Numbered from the stretch's first letter, positions 34,793 to 43,962 are shown. The stretch is 64,000 nt of DNA from Comamonas koreensis (GCF_014076495.1 NZ_CP043575.1:1054001-1118000); one strand, 5' to 3'. The notes: a model not told the origin generated them from the letters alone. A program made the numbers and translations.

Positions 34793-36055
34793 TCAAGGCG
34801 GGCTGTCCACCGTTGCCGCCTGCAGTTGCAGATCGGCAAAATCGCCATTGGACTGGGACAGGCGGATGCGCACCGGCAGGTACTGCAGCGACGGGGCCAG
34901 CCACAGGTGGGCCGTTTGGTCCTGGCCCTTGCGCGGCTGGCGCGTCAGGCGCAAGCTGGGGGTGGGCCCGGCGGGCAGATCCAGCGTTTCGGGGCCGTCG
35001 ACGACAAAGGTCCAGACCTCGGCGCTGCGCGCGCTGGTCACGTTGATCGCCACCGTGCTGCCCGGCGCATAGCGCTCGGGGTTGGCCGCCACCATGCTCG
35101 AGAGCTGCAAAAAGATCGACAGCCGGTCTTGTACGCCAGCGCTCACGGCCTGGGGCTCGTCGCCGTCGCTGTAGCGGATACGGGCTGCCGGGGCATCGAG
35201 CTCGGCGCTGCGCTCTTTGCGCGCCTTGTCGACAAAACGCTGGGGCGCCAGGCCATGGGGCGTAATCAGCCCGCTGCTGGTCTGGCTGCGGCTGCCCATC
35301 AAAAAGGCCGACACCTCCTGCTCGGCCTGGTAGCGCTGGCCATCGGACTTGAACGTCAGCTGCGCCTTGGCCGAATACTGGAAGCCCTTGGCCGAGCCCT
35401 TGGCCTGGAACTGTAGCCGCGCCGAGGGCGGCAGCTTGATCGCTGGCAGCGGGCCGGCATAGCCGGGGCTGCCAATGCCTATCGCGGGCGCGGGTTCGCT
35501 GGCGCTAGCACTGGGCGCCTCCGTCTCGGCCTTGGCCTCCGAGGTGGATGGGCTGGCATCGCCCTGGTCTGCAACGGCATGGAGCGGCTGCAGATCGGCC
35601 GCAGAGCCGGGGATGGGCTCCGGCATGGGCGCGGGGCTCGCTTCGCCGGATGCGAGCAGTTGGTCCAGAGCCGAAGGGGCAGCGGGTGCCGCGTCGGCTT
35701 CTGTGGTGGGCGCTGCCTCCGAGGTGGCTGGTTTTTCGGTGGACGCTTCCCGGAACTTGGGGCCCACACTCGCGCGGCTGGCGGGCGCCTGTTCTGGCGG
35801 CGCTTTTTGGACCTGGGGCCGGGGGGCGGCAGGCGCCGCTTGCGCCACGCTGGGCCTGGAGGCCGGCGTGGGTGCAGGCGGCACGGCAGCCGGGGGCGGT
35901 GGGGCTATTTGGCGCACCTCAAAGCGCAGCTCCTTGGGGGTGCTGCCGGTGATGCGCGCCTTTCTCAGCGCCTCCTGCACCCCGGGCCAGGCCAGCAGCA
36001 GCCCATGGGCGGCCAGCACGGCAAAAGTCAGCAGGATGAGGGGGCGTTGGCGCAT
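34793..36055 (-). CDS. DUF3108-family envelope protein
   Basis: A 420-residue protein with an N-terminal membrane anchor (residues about 5-25, RPLILLTFAVLAAHGLLLAW) and a long Pro/Ala/Glu-rich disordered stretch to about residue 215. The C-terminal DUF3108 beta-rich domain follows (PSARLQFQAKGSAKGFQYSAKAQLTFKSDGQRYQAEQEVSAFLMG, RQPRKGQDQTAHLWLAPSLQYLPVRIRLSQSNGDFADLQL). Similar proteins sit in the periplasm and are sometimes linked to envelope polysaccharide; function here is unknown. ATG 36055 is preferred over the extension to 36091, which precedes the anchor. Confidence 0.85.
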   Translation of the reverse strand: MRQRPLILLTFAVLAAHGLLLAWPGVQEALRKARITGSTPKELRFEVRQIAPPPPAAVPPAPTPASRPSVAQAAPAAPRPQVQKAPPEQAPASRASVGPKFREASTEKPATSEAAPTTEADAAPAAPSALDQLLASGEASPAPMPEPIPGSAADLQPLHAVADQGDASPSTSEAKAETEAPSASASEPAPAIGIGSPGYAGPLPAIKLPPSARLQFQAKGSAKGFQYSAKAQLTFKSDGQRYQAEQEVSAFLMGSRSQTSSGLITPHGLAPQRFVDKARKERSAELDAPAARIRYSDGDEPQAVSAGVQDRLSIFLQLSSMVAANPERYAPGSTVAINVTSARSAEVWTFVVDGPETLDLPAGPTPSLRLTRQPRKGQDQTAHLWLAPSLQYLPVRIRLSQSNGDFADLQLQAATVDSPP

Positions 36056-36103
36056 GAGACGCCCAGTGTAGTGCCTGCTGCGCAGGCCCACAGGGCAGCT
36101 GGA

Positions 36104-36916
36104 TTAGGTTGGCTGCAGGGCCTGACCGCCTGGTTCAGTGCCGCTGTAACCCAGCGCGTGCGAGAGCTGGGCGGCGATGGTCTGCAGGCCCTGGGCGATC
36201 GCGCCTTGGGGGGCGGGGTCGAATGTGGCCTGCGTGCCCAGGCTGGTGATGCCCAGCACCAACTGGCCGCGCGCATCGAAGACAGGCGCACACAGTGCGA
36301 CCACGCTGGGCAGCAGGGTGTCGACCACGCAGGCGGTGCCCTGGCTGCGCACCTGGGCGAACAGCTGGTGCGCGGCGGCGGCGGTCTGGGGCAGGTCGCT
36401 GCGCCCGGCCAGGCGCGCCTGGGCCAGCTCGCGCTCCAGGGCGGCTTCGGTCCGTGCGGCGGGCAGCCAGGCGCCAAAGCAGCGCCCGGTAGCCGATGAG
36501 AGCAGCGGCATCACATCGCCCAGGCGCAGGTGGCCGGTGGTGCCGTGGGGCGGCTCCTCCCAGTGCACGATGGTGGCGCCATGGTTGCCCCAGACGGCCA
36601 GCGCCACCGTGTGGCCCAGGCGGTCGAGCCAATCGGGCATGCGCTCGCGCGCCAGCCGCACCGCATCGCTGCGGCGCAGTGCCGCCAGCCCCAGCTGCAA
36701 GGCCATCGGGCCCAGGTCGTAGCGCGAGGTGGCCGCCTCCTGCTTGACCAGGCCGCTGCGCTGGTAGCTCACCAGATAACGGTGGGCCTTGGCTGCCGGC
36801 ATCGCAGCGGCCTGCGCCAGGTCTTTGAGTGCCAGCGGCCCACGGGCCTCCACCAGCGCCTGCAACAGCGCAAATCCCACCTCGACTGACTGAATGCCTG
36901 CACGATCCTTGTCCAT
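36104..36916 (-). CDS. IclR-family transcriptional regulator
   Basis: A 270-residue IclR regulator with an N-terminal winged helix (residues about 8-70, QSVEVGFALLQALVEARGPLALKDLAQAAAMPAAKAHRYLVSYQRSGLVKQE) and a C-terminal GAF-like effector domain (VALAVWGNHGATIVHWE, SSATGRCFGAWLP, CAPVFDARGQLVLGITSLG). It is divergent from the FAH-family gene across a 159-base gap and probably represses or activates it. Ligand is unknown. Confidence 0.93.
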   Translation of the reverse strand: MDKDRAGIQSVEVGFALLQALVEARGPLALKDLAQAAAMPAAKAHRYLVSYQRSGLVKQEAATSRYDLGPMALQLGLAALRRSDAVRLARERMPDWLDRLGHTVALAVWGNHGATIVHWEEPPHGTTGHLRLGDVMPLLSSATGRCFGAWLPAARTEAALERELAQARLAGRSDLPQTAAAAHQLFAQVRSQGTACVVDTLLPSVVALCAPVFDARGQLVLGITSLGTQATFDPAPQGAIAQGLQTIAAQLSHALGYSGTEPGGQALQPT

Positions 36917-36929
36917 GGCGGTAGTTTAA

Positions 36930-36952
36930 GGTATTCTAAAAAAAAGGAATGC
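36930..36952. promoter_or_regulatory. Candidate IclR operator
   Basis: An imperfect dyad ATTC-N10-GAAT within GGTATTCTA8GGAATGC lies 14 bases upstream of the IclR start, in the only AT-rich part of the divergent gap. IclR proteins bind similar short palindromes. The assignment rests on position and weak symmetry. Confidence 0.3.
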
Positions 36953-37075
36953 ATTTTACTAATCGTAATTTGGCGGCATAAAGCATGGCCATCGGCATGT
37001 GCAAGGGCTGCGCCAAGCACCCAGCCCGGGGGCAATCTGGCACGATAGAGGCATGTTTGACTGTGAGACACCGGT

Positions 37076-38125
37076 ATGAAGCTTGCAAGCTATAAAGACG
37101 GATCGCGCGACGGCCAGCTGGTCGTCGTCTCGCGCGACCTGCGCACGGCCCATTACGCCTCCGGAATTGCGCACCGCCTCCAGCAGGTGCTCGACGACTG
37201 GTATTTCTACGCCCCCCAGCTGCAGGATCTGTACGACACGCTCAATGCTGACCGCGCGCGCCACAGTTTTGATTTCAACCCCGCCCAGTGCATGGCACCG
37301 CTGCCGCGCGCCTACCAGTGGCTCTGCGGCGCCGCCTACCTGAGCCATGTGGCCTTGCTGCGCCAGGCGCCGGGCGAGGATTTGCCCGCTGCGCTGAAGA
37401 CCGATCCCTTGGTCCACCAAGGCGCGGGCGACGCCTTCATCGGCCCCTGCGACGACATCGTCGTGGCCAGCGAGGCCATGGGCATTGATTTCTCGGCCGA
37501 GCTGGCCGTCATCACCGGCGATGTGAAGCAAGACAGCAGCCCCGAAGATGCGCTCGACAGCGTGCGCCTGCTGATGCTGGCCAACCCGGTGAGCCTGCGC
37601 CAGCTGCAGGCGGCCGAGCAGGACAAGGGCGCGGGCCTGGTGCAGAGCAAGCCAGTGACGGCCTTCAGCCCGGTGGCCATCACCCCCGATGAACTGGGCG
37701 ACGCCTGGCGCGGCGGCAAGGTGCACCTGGCCTTGCAGACCAGCTGGAACGGCCGCAAGGTCGGCATGTGCGATGCGGGCCCGGAGATGGATTTTCACTT
37801 TGGCCAGCTGATCGCCCATGCCGCCAAGACGCGCCACCTGCGCGCCGGCACCGTGCTGGGCAGCGGCACCGTCAGCAACAGCGGCGCCGAAAAGCACGGC
37901 CGCATGGACTGGCCCAAGGGCTACGGCTGCATTGCCGAAAAGCGCAGCATGGAAGTGCTGCAAAAAAGCAAGAGCACCACCGGCTTCATGCAGTTTGGCG
38001 ACACGGTGCGCATCGAGATGAAGGGCAAGGACGGCCACAGCCTGTTTGGCGCGATTGACCAGAACGTGGCCTCGCTCTACCAGACGCAGGCCGATGCCGT
38101 GGCCGAGCCGGAGGCCGCTGCATGA
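37076..38125 (+). CDS. Fumarylacetoacetate hydrolase-family enzyme
   Basis: A 349-residue FAH-superfamily protein of the longer type with its own N-terminal domain (MKLASYKDGSRDGQLVVVSRDL). The C-terminal catalytic fold has acidic metal ligands in IDFSAELAVITGDV and the segments FGQLIAHAAKTRHLRAGTVLGSGTVSN and GCIAEKRSMEVL. Members cleave C-C bonds in beta-diketones or hydrate or decarboxylate ring-cleavage products. The actual fumarylacetoacetase of tyrosine degradation is encoded at 40187, so this enzyme probably acts on a different aromatic breakdown product under IclR control. Confidence 0.9.
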   Translation: MKLASYKDGSRDGQLVVVSRDLRTAHYASGIAHRLQQVLDDWYFYAPQLQDLYDTLNADRARHSFDFNPAQCMAPLPRAYQWLCGAAYLSHVALLRQAPGEDLPAALKTDPLVHQGAGDAFIGPCDDIVVASEAMGIDFSAELAVITGDVKQDSSPEDALDSVRLLMLANPVSLRQLQAAEQDKGAGLVQSKPVTAFSPVAITPDELGDAWRGGKVHLALQTSWNGRKVGMCDAGPEMDFHFGQLIAHAAKTRHLRAGTVLGSGTVSNSGAEKHGRMDWPKGYGCIAEKRSMEVLQKSKSTTGFMQFGDTVRIEMKGKDGHSLFGAIDQNVASLYQTQADAVAEPEAAA

Positions 38126-38131
38126 CGGCCA

Positions 38132-38200
38132 GGCTGCATGCATGCCTGCGGCGGACGCAGCCGCTGCGGCGCCGTGCATGCAGCCCTGCGGGCCGCAGGG
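38132..38200. other. Strong dyads between convergent FAH-family and marR genes
   Basis: GGCTGCATGCA (38132-38142) pairs perfectly with TGCATGCAGCC (38175-38185) around a 32-base GC-rich loop. It is directly followed by CCCTGCGG/CCGCAGGG. There is no T-run, so it is not a classical terminator. It may end convergent transcription by structure or be a protein-binding dyad. Confidence 0.5.
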
Positions 38201-38205
38201 CGGCG

Positions 38206-38652
38206 CTACTCGGGCAGGCTGGTCTGGCGCGCGTGCTGCAGCAGGCGGTCGAGCAGCACACTGAGCTGCTCGCGCTCGTCGATCGTCAGCGCCGAGAGAA
38301 TCTCTTCATTGCGGCGGGCGATGACCACCATCACTTTTTCCCAGCATTCGCAGCCCTTGGGCGTGAGGCTGAGCACCACGCCGCGTCCATCGACTTCGCT
38401 GGCTTGCTTGAGCACCAGGCCCTGCTCGACCAGTGCCTGGGTGGAGCGGCTGGCCTGGGCCTTGTTCAGGTTGGCGCGCATCGCCAGGTCATTGACCGAC
38501 AGGGGATGGAACGCGCCAATGGCTGCCAGGCAGCGGGCCTCGCTGATAGGAATGCCCACCTCTTCCTCGTACACCATCTGGGTGGTGCGGTCGGTGACTT
38601 TGGCCAGTGCATGCAGGCGGTGGGTATAGGTACGGTCCAGCGGCGTGTTCAA
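38206..38652 (-). CDS. MarR-family transcriptional regulator
   Basis: A 148-residue winged-helix regulator (ISEARCLAAIGAFHPLSVNDLAMRANLNKAQASRSTQALVEQGLVLKQASEVDGRGVVLSLTPKG, the MarR core with the DGRG wing). I choose the TTG at 38652 because AAGGAG sits five bases before it; an upstream TTG at 38676 has no site. It is divergent from hmgA-fahA across 194 bases and is likely their regulator, responding to homogentisate or a related aromatic acid. That link is inferred from position. Confidence 0.9.
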   Translation of the reverse strand: MNTPLDRTYTHRLHALAKVTDRTTQMVYEEEVGIPISEARCLAAIGAFHPLSVNDLAMRANLNKAQASRSTQALVEQGLVLKQASEVDGRGVVLSLTPKGCECWEKVMVVIARRNEEILSALTIDEREQLSVLLDRLLQHARQTSLPE

Positions 38653-38846
38653 CGCGTCTCCTTGGTTTTGTATCAATGCTGGCTGGGAAAACAGCTACCG
38701 CGACTATGTCACGGAGCCCCGCTTTGCGGAAGCGCCCAGGGCACGCCCACGTCCAGTATTTTCCCTAGGGATTCCTAGTGATCGCTTCACCGCCAGGTCT
38801 GCACGGCCGGCACACCCGCCCCAACAACGACTGAAAGGAGACATGC

Positions 38847-40157
38847 ATGCGCAGTTTGAACGCCGAGCCCCGGCACTATATGACAGGTTTTGCCAACGAA
38901 TGGGCGACCGAGGCCGAGCCGGGCGCGCTGCCTGTGGGGCGCAATTCGCCACAGGTCGCGCCGCTGGGCCTGTATGCCGAGCAGCTGTCGGGCACGGCCT
39001 TTACTGCGCCGCGCCACAGCAACCGCCGCAGCTGGCTCTACCGCATCCGCCCCGGCGCCATGCATGAGCCCTTTGCGCCGCTGGCCCTGCCGCGCTGGCA
39101 AAGCCATGTCACTGGCGGCTTTGACGAGGTGCCCACGCCGCCCAACCAGCTGCGTTGGGATCCGCTGCCACTGCCCGATGCGCCCTGCGATTTTCTGCAG
39201 GGCATCGTCAGCATGGCCGGCAATGCCGCCTGCGGCATCCATCTGTATGCGGCCAACCGCAGCATGGAGGGGCGCTACTTCTACAACGCCGATGGCGAGC
39301 TGCTGATCGTGCCCCAGCAAGGGCGGCTGCAGATTGCCACCGAGCTGGGAACCTTGGAGGTGGAGCCGCAAGAGATCTGCGTGGTTCCCCGGGGGGTGCG
39401 TTTTGCCGTCACCCTGCTCGACGGTACGGCGCGCGGCTATATCTGCGAGAACTACGGCGAGCTGCTCAAGCTGCCCGACCTGGGCGTGATCGGCTCCAAC
39501 GGCCTGGCCAACCCGCGTGATTTCCAGACGCCGGTCGCCGCCTACGAGGACAAGGAGGGCGACTTCGAGCTGGTGGCCAAGCTGCGCGGCCACTTCTGGT
39601 CGGCGCACATCGGCCACTCGCCCCTCGATGTGGTGGCCTGGCATGGCAACTACGCGCCCTACAAATACGATTTGCGCCGCTTCAACACGATCGGCTCGAT
39701 CAGCTACGACCACCCCGATCCGTCGATCTTTCTGGTGCTGCAATCGCCCACCGCGCTGCCCGGCGTGGATGCGCTGGACTTTGTCATCTTCCCGCCGCGC
39801 GTGCTGGTGGCGCAGGACACCTTCCGTCCGCCCTGGTTCCACCGCAATTTCGCCAGCGAGTTCATGGGCCTGATCGAGGGCGCCTACGACGCCAAGGCCG
39901 AGGGCTTTGTGCCCGGCGGCGCCTCCTTGCACAACTGCATGAGCGGCCACGGGCCCGATGCCGATACCTTCGACAAAGCCAGCCAGGCCGACACGCACAA
40001 GCCGCACTACATCGACAACACGATGGCCTTTATGTTCGAGACCCCGGCCGTTATCCAGCCCACCGCCTACGCGCTGGAGACGGTGCAGCTGCAGCATGAG
40101 TACTACCGCTGCTGGCAAGGGCTGCAAAAGCATTTCAAGCCCCAGCGCAAAGCCTGA
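38847..40157 (+). CDS. hmgA: Homogentisate 1,2-dioxygenase
   Basis: A 436-residue non-heme iron dioxygenase opening homogentisate to maleylacetoacetate in tyrosine and phenylalanine breakdown. Diagnostic regions are [65 protein letters not shown], and the iron-ligand area [29 protein letters not shown] with [19 protein letters not shown] 38847 has AAAGGAG six bases upstream. It is 29 bases from fahA, forming an operon. A CCCTAGGG palindrome near 38763 in the upstream gap may be part of the MarR operator. No maleylacetoacetate isomerase gene is present in the window. Confidence 0.97.
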   Translation: MRSLNAEPRHYMTGFANEWATEAEPGALPVGRNSPQVAPLGLYAEQLSGTAFTAPRHSNRRSWLYRIRPGAMHEPFAPLALPRWQSHVTGGFDEVPTPPNQLRWDPLPLPDAPCDFLQGIVSMAGNAACGIHLYAANRSMEGRYFYNADGELLIVPQQGRLQIATELGTLEVEPQEICVVPRGVRFAVTLLDGTARGYICENYGELLKLPDLGVIGSNGLANPRDFQTPVAAYEDKEGDFELVAKLRGHFWSAHIGHSPLDVVAWHGNYAPYKYDLRRFNTIGSISYDHPDPSIFLVLQSPTALPGVDALDFVIFPPRVLVAQDTFRPPWFHRNFASEFMGLIEGAYDAKAEGFVPGGASLHNCMSGHGPDADTFDKASQADTHKPHYIDNTMAFMFETPAVIQPTAYALETVQLQHEYYRCWQGLQKHFKPQRKA

Positions 40158-40186
40158 GGCGATTCCCCCACTTGGAGACATCAAGC

Positions 40187-41506
40187 ATGACCCTGCTCAA
40201 CGAAACCCATGACCCCGCGCTGCAAAGCTGGGTTCCTAGCGCCCAGGCCGCTGGCAGCGATTTTCCGCTGCAGAACCTGCCCTTTGCCAGCTTTCGCCGC
40301 CAAGGCAGCCAAGAGGCCTGGCGCGGCGGCGTCGCCATTGGCGACCAGATTGTCGACCTGCAGGCGCTGGCCGCCAGCGGCAGTCTGACGGGTGATGCGC
40401 AGCGCGCCGCCGAGGCGGGTGCGCAGGCTTCGCTCAACGCCTTGATGGCGCTGGGCCCCCAGGCCTGGAGCGCACTGCGCCTGGCGCTGTCGCGCGGCCT
40501 GCGCGTGGGCGCGGCCGAGCAGGCGCAGTGGCAGGGCTTCCTGGTGCCGCAAGCGCAGGCCGAGTACAACCTGCCCGCGCGGATTGGCGACTACACCGAC
40601 TTCTACACCTCCATCCACCACGCGACCAATATCGGCAAGCAGTTCCGCCCGGACAACCCCTTGCTGCCCAACTACCAGTGGGTGCCCATTGGCTACCATG
40701 GCCGCTCGTCGAGCATCGTGGTCTCGGGCACGCCGTTCAAGCGCCCGGTGGGCCAGACCAAGGCGCCCGATGCCGCGGTGCCGACGGTCAAGGCCAGCGC
40801 GCGCATGGACATCGAGCTGGAAATGGGCATCTTCATGGGCCAAGCCAATGCGCTGGGCGAGCCCGTCAGCATCGGCGAGGCCGAGGACCATGTGTTTGGC
40901 CTGTGCCTGCTCAATGACTGGTCGGCGCGCGACATCCAGCCCTGGGAATACCAACCGCTGGGCCCGTTTCTGTCGAAGAACTTTGCCTCGACCCTCTCGC
41001 CCTGGGTGGTGACCCTGGAGGCGCTGGCCCCCTACCGCGTCGCCTTTGCGCGCCCCGAAGGCGATCCGCAGCCGCTGCCCTATATGGACAGCGCCCACAA
41101 CCGCGATGCCGGCGCTTTCGACATCGCGCTGGCCGTGGACCTGCAGACGTCCAAGATGCGCGCCGCCGGCCAGCCAGCGGTGCAGATCACCCAGTCCAAC
41201 TACCGCCATGCCTACTGGACCGTGGCGCAGCTGGTCGCCCACCACACCGTCAACGGCTGCAACCTGCAGCCCGGTGACCTGCTGGGCACCGGCACCTTGT
41301 CCGGCCCGAGCCTGGACCAGGCCGCCGCGCTGATCGAGCTGACCGTGGGCGGCAAGCAGCCGCTGACCCTCCCCAATGGCGAGACCCGCACCTGGCTGGA
41401 AGACGGCGACGCCGTGATGCTGCGCGGCTGGTGCGAACGGCCCGGTGCTGCCCGCATCGGATTTGGCCCTTGCGAAGGCCAGATGCTGCCGGCGCGTACG
41501 CTGTAA
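40187..41506 (+). CDS. fahA: Fumarylacetoacetase
   Basis: A 439-residue fumarylacetoacetate hydrolase, the last enzyme of tyrosine degradation, yielding fumarate and acetoacetate. Clear motifs are ARIGDYTDFYTSIHHATNIGKQFRP (calcium and substrate ligands), WVPIGYHGRSSSIVVSG, DIELEMGIFMG, LLNDWSARDIQPWEYQPLGPFLSKNF and GTGTLSGPS. ATG 40187 has GGAG nine bases before it; the preceding TTG is rejected. It is co-transcribed with hmgA. The two functional enzymes flank the usual isomerase step, which may be spontaneous, glutathione-dependent, or encoded elsewhere. Confidence 0.97.
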   Translation: MTLLNETHDPALQSWVPSAQAAGSDFPLQNLPFASFRRQGSQEAWRGGVAIGDQIVDLQALAASGSLTGDAQRAAEAGAQASLNALMALGPQAWSALRLALSRGLRVGAAEQAQWQGFLVPQAQAEYNLPARIGDYTDFYTSIHHATNIGKQFRPDNPLLPNYQWVPIGYHGRSSSIVVSGTPFKRPVGQTKAPDAAVPTVKASARMDIELEMGIFMGQANALGEPVSIGEAEDHVFGLCLLNDWSARDIQPWEYQPLGPFLSKNFASTLSPWVVTLEALAPYRVAFARPEGDPQPLPYMDSAHNRDAGAFDIALAVDLQTSKMRAAGQPAVQITQSNYRHAYWTVAQLVAHHTVNGCNLQPGDLLGTGTLSGPSLDQAAALIELTVGGKQPLTLPNGETRTWLEDGDAVMLRGWCERPGAARIGFGPCEGQMLPARTL

Positions 41507-41613
41507 GCGACAGGTGAGGGGCTGGGGGCAGGTGGACAATGCCATCAGGCCCCGGCGGCGCCCGTAGCCCCGCGCAGCTGAGACAACAAAGATTACTGAC
41601 AGGAGACAACACC

Positions 41614-42585
41614 ATGCCCACCCCTTTTTCCCTGCGCCAGCTACTGGCTGCCGCCGCGCTGGCCTTGCCCGCTCTTGGCCATGCCGCCTACCCCGAGCGT
41701 CCCATTGAATGGGTCGTGCCCTATGCGGCAGGCGGCGGCTCCGATGTGGTCGCCCGCGTGGTGGCCGAGCCAATGGCCAAGGCCCTGGGCCAGTCGATCA
41801 TCATCCTCAATAAGCCTGGCGCGGCCACCAACATTGGTGCCGATTACGCCGCCCGTGCCAAGCCCGATGGTTACACCTTGCTGACGGGCGACACCGGCAC
41901 CTTGGCGGCCAATGCCTACCTGTACCAAAAGCTCAGTTACAGCGCTGAGAAGGACTTTGCGGCGGTGGGCATGCTGGTGCGCTTTCCGCTGATCCTCGTC
42001 GTCAACCCCAAGCTGCCGATCAAGAACCTGGCCGAATTCACTGCCTGGGCCAAGGCGCAGCAGGGTGGCGTCAGCTATGCAACGCCCGGCGCCGGCTCGC
42101 CCCACCACCTGGCGACCGAGATTTTCAAGGAGCAGGTCAAGCTGAGCCTGGTGCATGTGCCTTACAAGGGCGCGGCGCCTGCGGTGCAGGATGTCCTGGG
42201 CGGCCAGGTGCCCTTCATGTTTGTCGACTCGGTCGCCGGCTTCCAGAACATCCAGGCGGGCAAGCTGCGCGCCATCGGCATTGCGACGCCGCAGCGCTCC
42301 AAGGTGTTTCCGGACGTGCCTACCCTCGACGAGCAGGGTGTCAAGGGCTTTGAGGCCTATGCCTGGCAGGGCCTGGTCGTCCCCAAGGCTACGCCTGAGG
42401 ACCGGGTGAACCGCTTGAGCGAGCAGCTTCAGGCCACGTTGAAGGACCCGGCCGTCGTCAAGCGCCTCGAAGACATGGGACTGGAAGTGACGCCGACGAG
42501 CCGCAGCGAGATGGACAAATTCCTCGTGTCCGAGCGTAACAAACTCGGCCCCGTGATAAAAACCAACAATATTCAATTAGATTAG
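41614..42585 (+). CDS. Bug/TctC-family tripartite tricarboxylate-type solute-binding protein
   Basis: A 323-residue periplasmic binding protein with a Sec signal (residues about 1-25, ending ALGHAA). It has the Bug signature AYPERPIEWVVPYAAGGGSDVVARVVAEPMAKALGQ, NKPGAATNIGADYAARAKPDGYTLL and VHVPYKGAAPAVQDVLGGQVPFMF. Such proteins bind carboxylic or aromatic acids for TctAB-type transporters or for signalling; many are orphans, as here. ATG 41614 has AGGAG upstream. It follows the hmgA-fahA operon after 107 bases and could bind an aromatic or dicarboxylate intermediate, but no ligand can be assigned. Confidence 0.92.
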   Translation: MPTPFSLRQLLAAAALALPALGHAAYPERPIEWVVPYAAGGGSDVVARVVAEPMAKALGQSIIILNKPGAATNIGADYAARAKPDGYTLLTGDTGTLAANAYLYQKLSYSAEKDFAAVGMLVRFPLILVVNPKLPIKNLAEFTAWAKAQQGGVSYATPGAGSPHHLATEIFKEQVKLSLVHVPYKGAAPAVQDVLGGQVPFMFVDSVAGFQNIQAGKLRAIGIATPQRSKVFPDVPTLDEQGVKGFEAYAWQGLVVPKATPEDRVNRLSEQLQATLKDPAVVKRLEDMGLEVTPTSRSEMDKFLVSERNKLGPVIKTNNIQLD

Positions 42586-42660
42586 TTAAAAATTGTCGAA
42601 TTGCGTTAAAATCGAAGCGCCAGTTGGTTAACCATTCGGGTTAAAAAAGTTAAGTCACCA

Positions 42661-42691
42661 AGCGCGATGTCCTAGACATCGCGCTTTTTTT
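42661..42691 (+). terminator. Rho-independent terminator
   Basis: AGCGCGATGTC and GACATCGCGCT form an 11-pair stem around CTA, followed by seven T residues. It lies 75 bases after the Bug gene stop and ends the fahA/Bug transcription block. Confidence 0.93.
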
Positions 42692-42795
42692 GTGCCTGCG
42701 CTCTCAAAGAACCCTCGGCTGACACCTTCGCGATAGGGCGCCTGCCCGTGCTGGCGCATGTTCGGCCGTGTTTTTTCTTTGTTGGAAACCCACCC

Positions 42796-43497
42796 ATGGC
42801 TGTAGCGCACCCCCAGATTCTGGCGTTTGACGTATTTGGCACCGTGGTGGACTGGCACGGCAGCATCGCGCGCGAAATGGCCGCCCGCTACCCCCAGGTG
42901 GATGGCGATGCCTTTGCACTGGCCTGGCGCAAGGGCTACCAGCCCGCGATGGACCTGGTGCGCCAGGGCCAGCTGGGCTGGACGCGCATGGATGCGCTGC
43001 ACCGCCGCATTCTGGACGGCATCCTGCCGCAGTTTGGGCTGGGCGACATGCCCGAGGCCGAGCGTGCCGACCTGAACCGGGTCTGGCACCGGCTGGCGCC
43101 CTGGCCGGATGCCGTTGCCGGCCTGCAGCGGCTCAAAAGCCGCTTTGTCATTACGCCGCTGTCCAACGGCAATATTGCCTTGCTCACCCACATGGCCAAA
43201 AACGCCGGGCTGCCTTGGGATTGCGTGTTGTCGGCCGAAGTGTTTCAGGCTTACAAGCCCGATCCCCGGGCTTATCTGGGTGTGGCGGATGTTTTTGGGG
43301 TGGAGGCTGCTTCCGTGATGCTGGTCGCTGCGCATCACAGTGATTTGGCGGCGGCGCGTCAGTGTGGGTTGCAGACGGCTTATGTTGAACGGCCGCTGGA
43401 GTATGGAGCCAACCAGCCCAAAGATGTGACCCCCCAACCCGACAACACCTACCACTGTCGTGATTTGTTGGATCTGGCGGATCAGTTGGGGTGTTGA
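42796..43497 (+). CDS. (S)-2-haloacid dehalogenase, type II (HAD family)
   Basis: A 233-residue HAD-superfamily enzyme with nucleophile Asp12 in ILAFDVFGTVVDWHGSI, the motif II Ser/Asn in TPLSNGNIALLTHMAKNAGLPWD, the motif III Lys in YKPDPRAYLGVADV and the motif IV region VMLVAAHHSDLAAARQCGLQTAYV. It is predicted to hydrolyse L-2-haloacids to D-2-hydroxyacids in the cytoplasm, though related HADs act on other substrates. Start 42796 gives the standard N terminus. It is flanked by a terminator upstream and the repeat region downstream, so it is probably monocistronic. Confidence 0.88.
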   Translation: MAVAHPQILAFDVFGTVVDWHGSIAREMAARYPQVDGDAFALAWRKGYQPAMDLVRQGQLGWTRMDALHRRILDGILPQFGLGDMPEAERADLNRVWHRLAPWPDAVAGLQRLKSRFVITPLSNGNIALLTHMAKNAGLPWDCVLSAEVFQAYKPDPRAYLGVADVFGVEAASVMLVAAHHSDLAAARQCGLQTAYVERPLEYGANQPKDVTPQPDNTYHCRDLLDLADQLGC

Positions 43498-43541
43498 GTT
43501 CTTGTGCTGTTTTGGAGTTTGGACTGTTAATCGTGCGGGGG

Positions 43542-43635
43542 CGCCGATATAGGGCCTGATCCTTCGTTGCGCAGGCTTGCCGTACAGACGTACTGTCTGC
43601 GCCTGCGACGCCTCGTCTCAAGCCCTATCTCGGCG
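43542..43635. repeat. Structured 94-bp intergenic repeat, copy A
   Basis: Outer arms CGCCGATATAGGGC and GCCCTATCTCGGCG pair at 13 of 14 positions around a core with an inner stem GCAGGC/GCCTGC and CGTAC/GTCTG motifs. Copy B, 222 bases downstream, differs by one base in 94. Similarity continues into flanks from about 43507 to 43686. Confidence 0.85.
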
Positions 43636-43763
43636 TTGGGGTGGTGGGGTTGGGCGTTGCGCTTGCTTCTTGAGCCCGCTCCGGCGGACTGTTTCATTTC
43701 ATCTGATGCTTGGGCTGGCGCTGTTCTGAGTTTTTGAGTTTTGGGCTGTTAGTCCTGCGGAGG

Positions 43764-43857
43764 CGCCGATATAGGGCCTGATCCTTCGTTGCGCAGGCTT
43801 GCCGTACAGGCGTACTGTCTGCGCCTGCGACGCCTCGTCTCAAGCCCTATCTCGGCG
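43764..43857. repeat. Structured 94-bp intergenic repeat, copy B
   Basis: Near-identical to copy A (one substitution in the central loop, GTACAGG for GTACAGA). Flanking similarity spans about 43721-43906. The gap 43498-44013 between the dehalogenase and the M20 gene contains only these two direct repeats and a terminator; I see no gene. Confidence 0.85.
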
Positions 43858-43962
43858 TTGGGGTGGTGGCGTGGGCGCTGCGCTTGCTTCTTGGGCCCGC
43901 TCCGGCATACCGGGGCGGGTGTGCAGATTTTGGAGTTGGCTGTTGCACATGGGGTGTCGAAT

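Noticed and set aside
43507..43906. A CRISPR array
   Set aside because: Only two long imperfect palindromic repeats with a non-unique interval; no spacer pattern and no cas genes.
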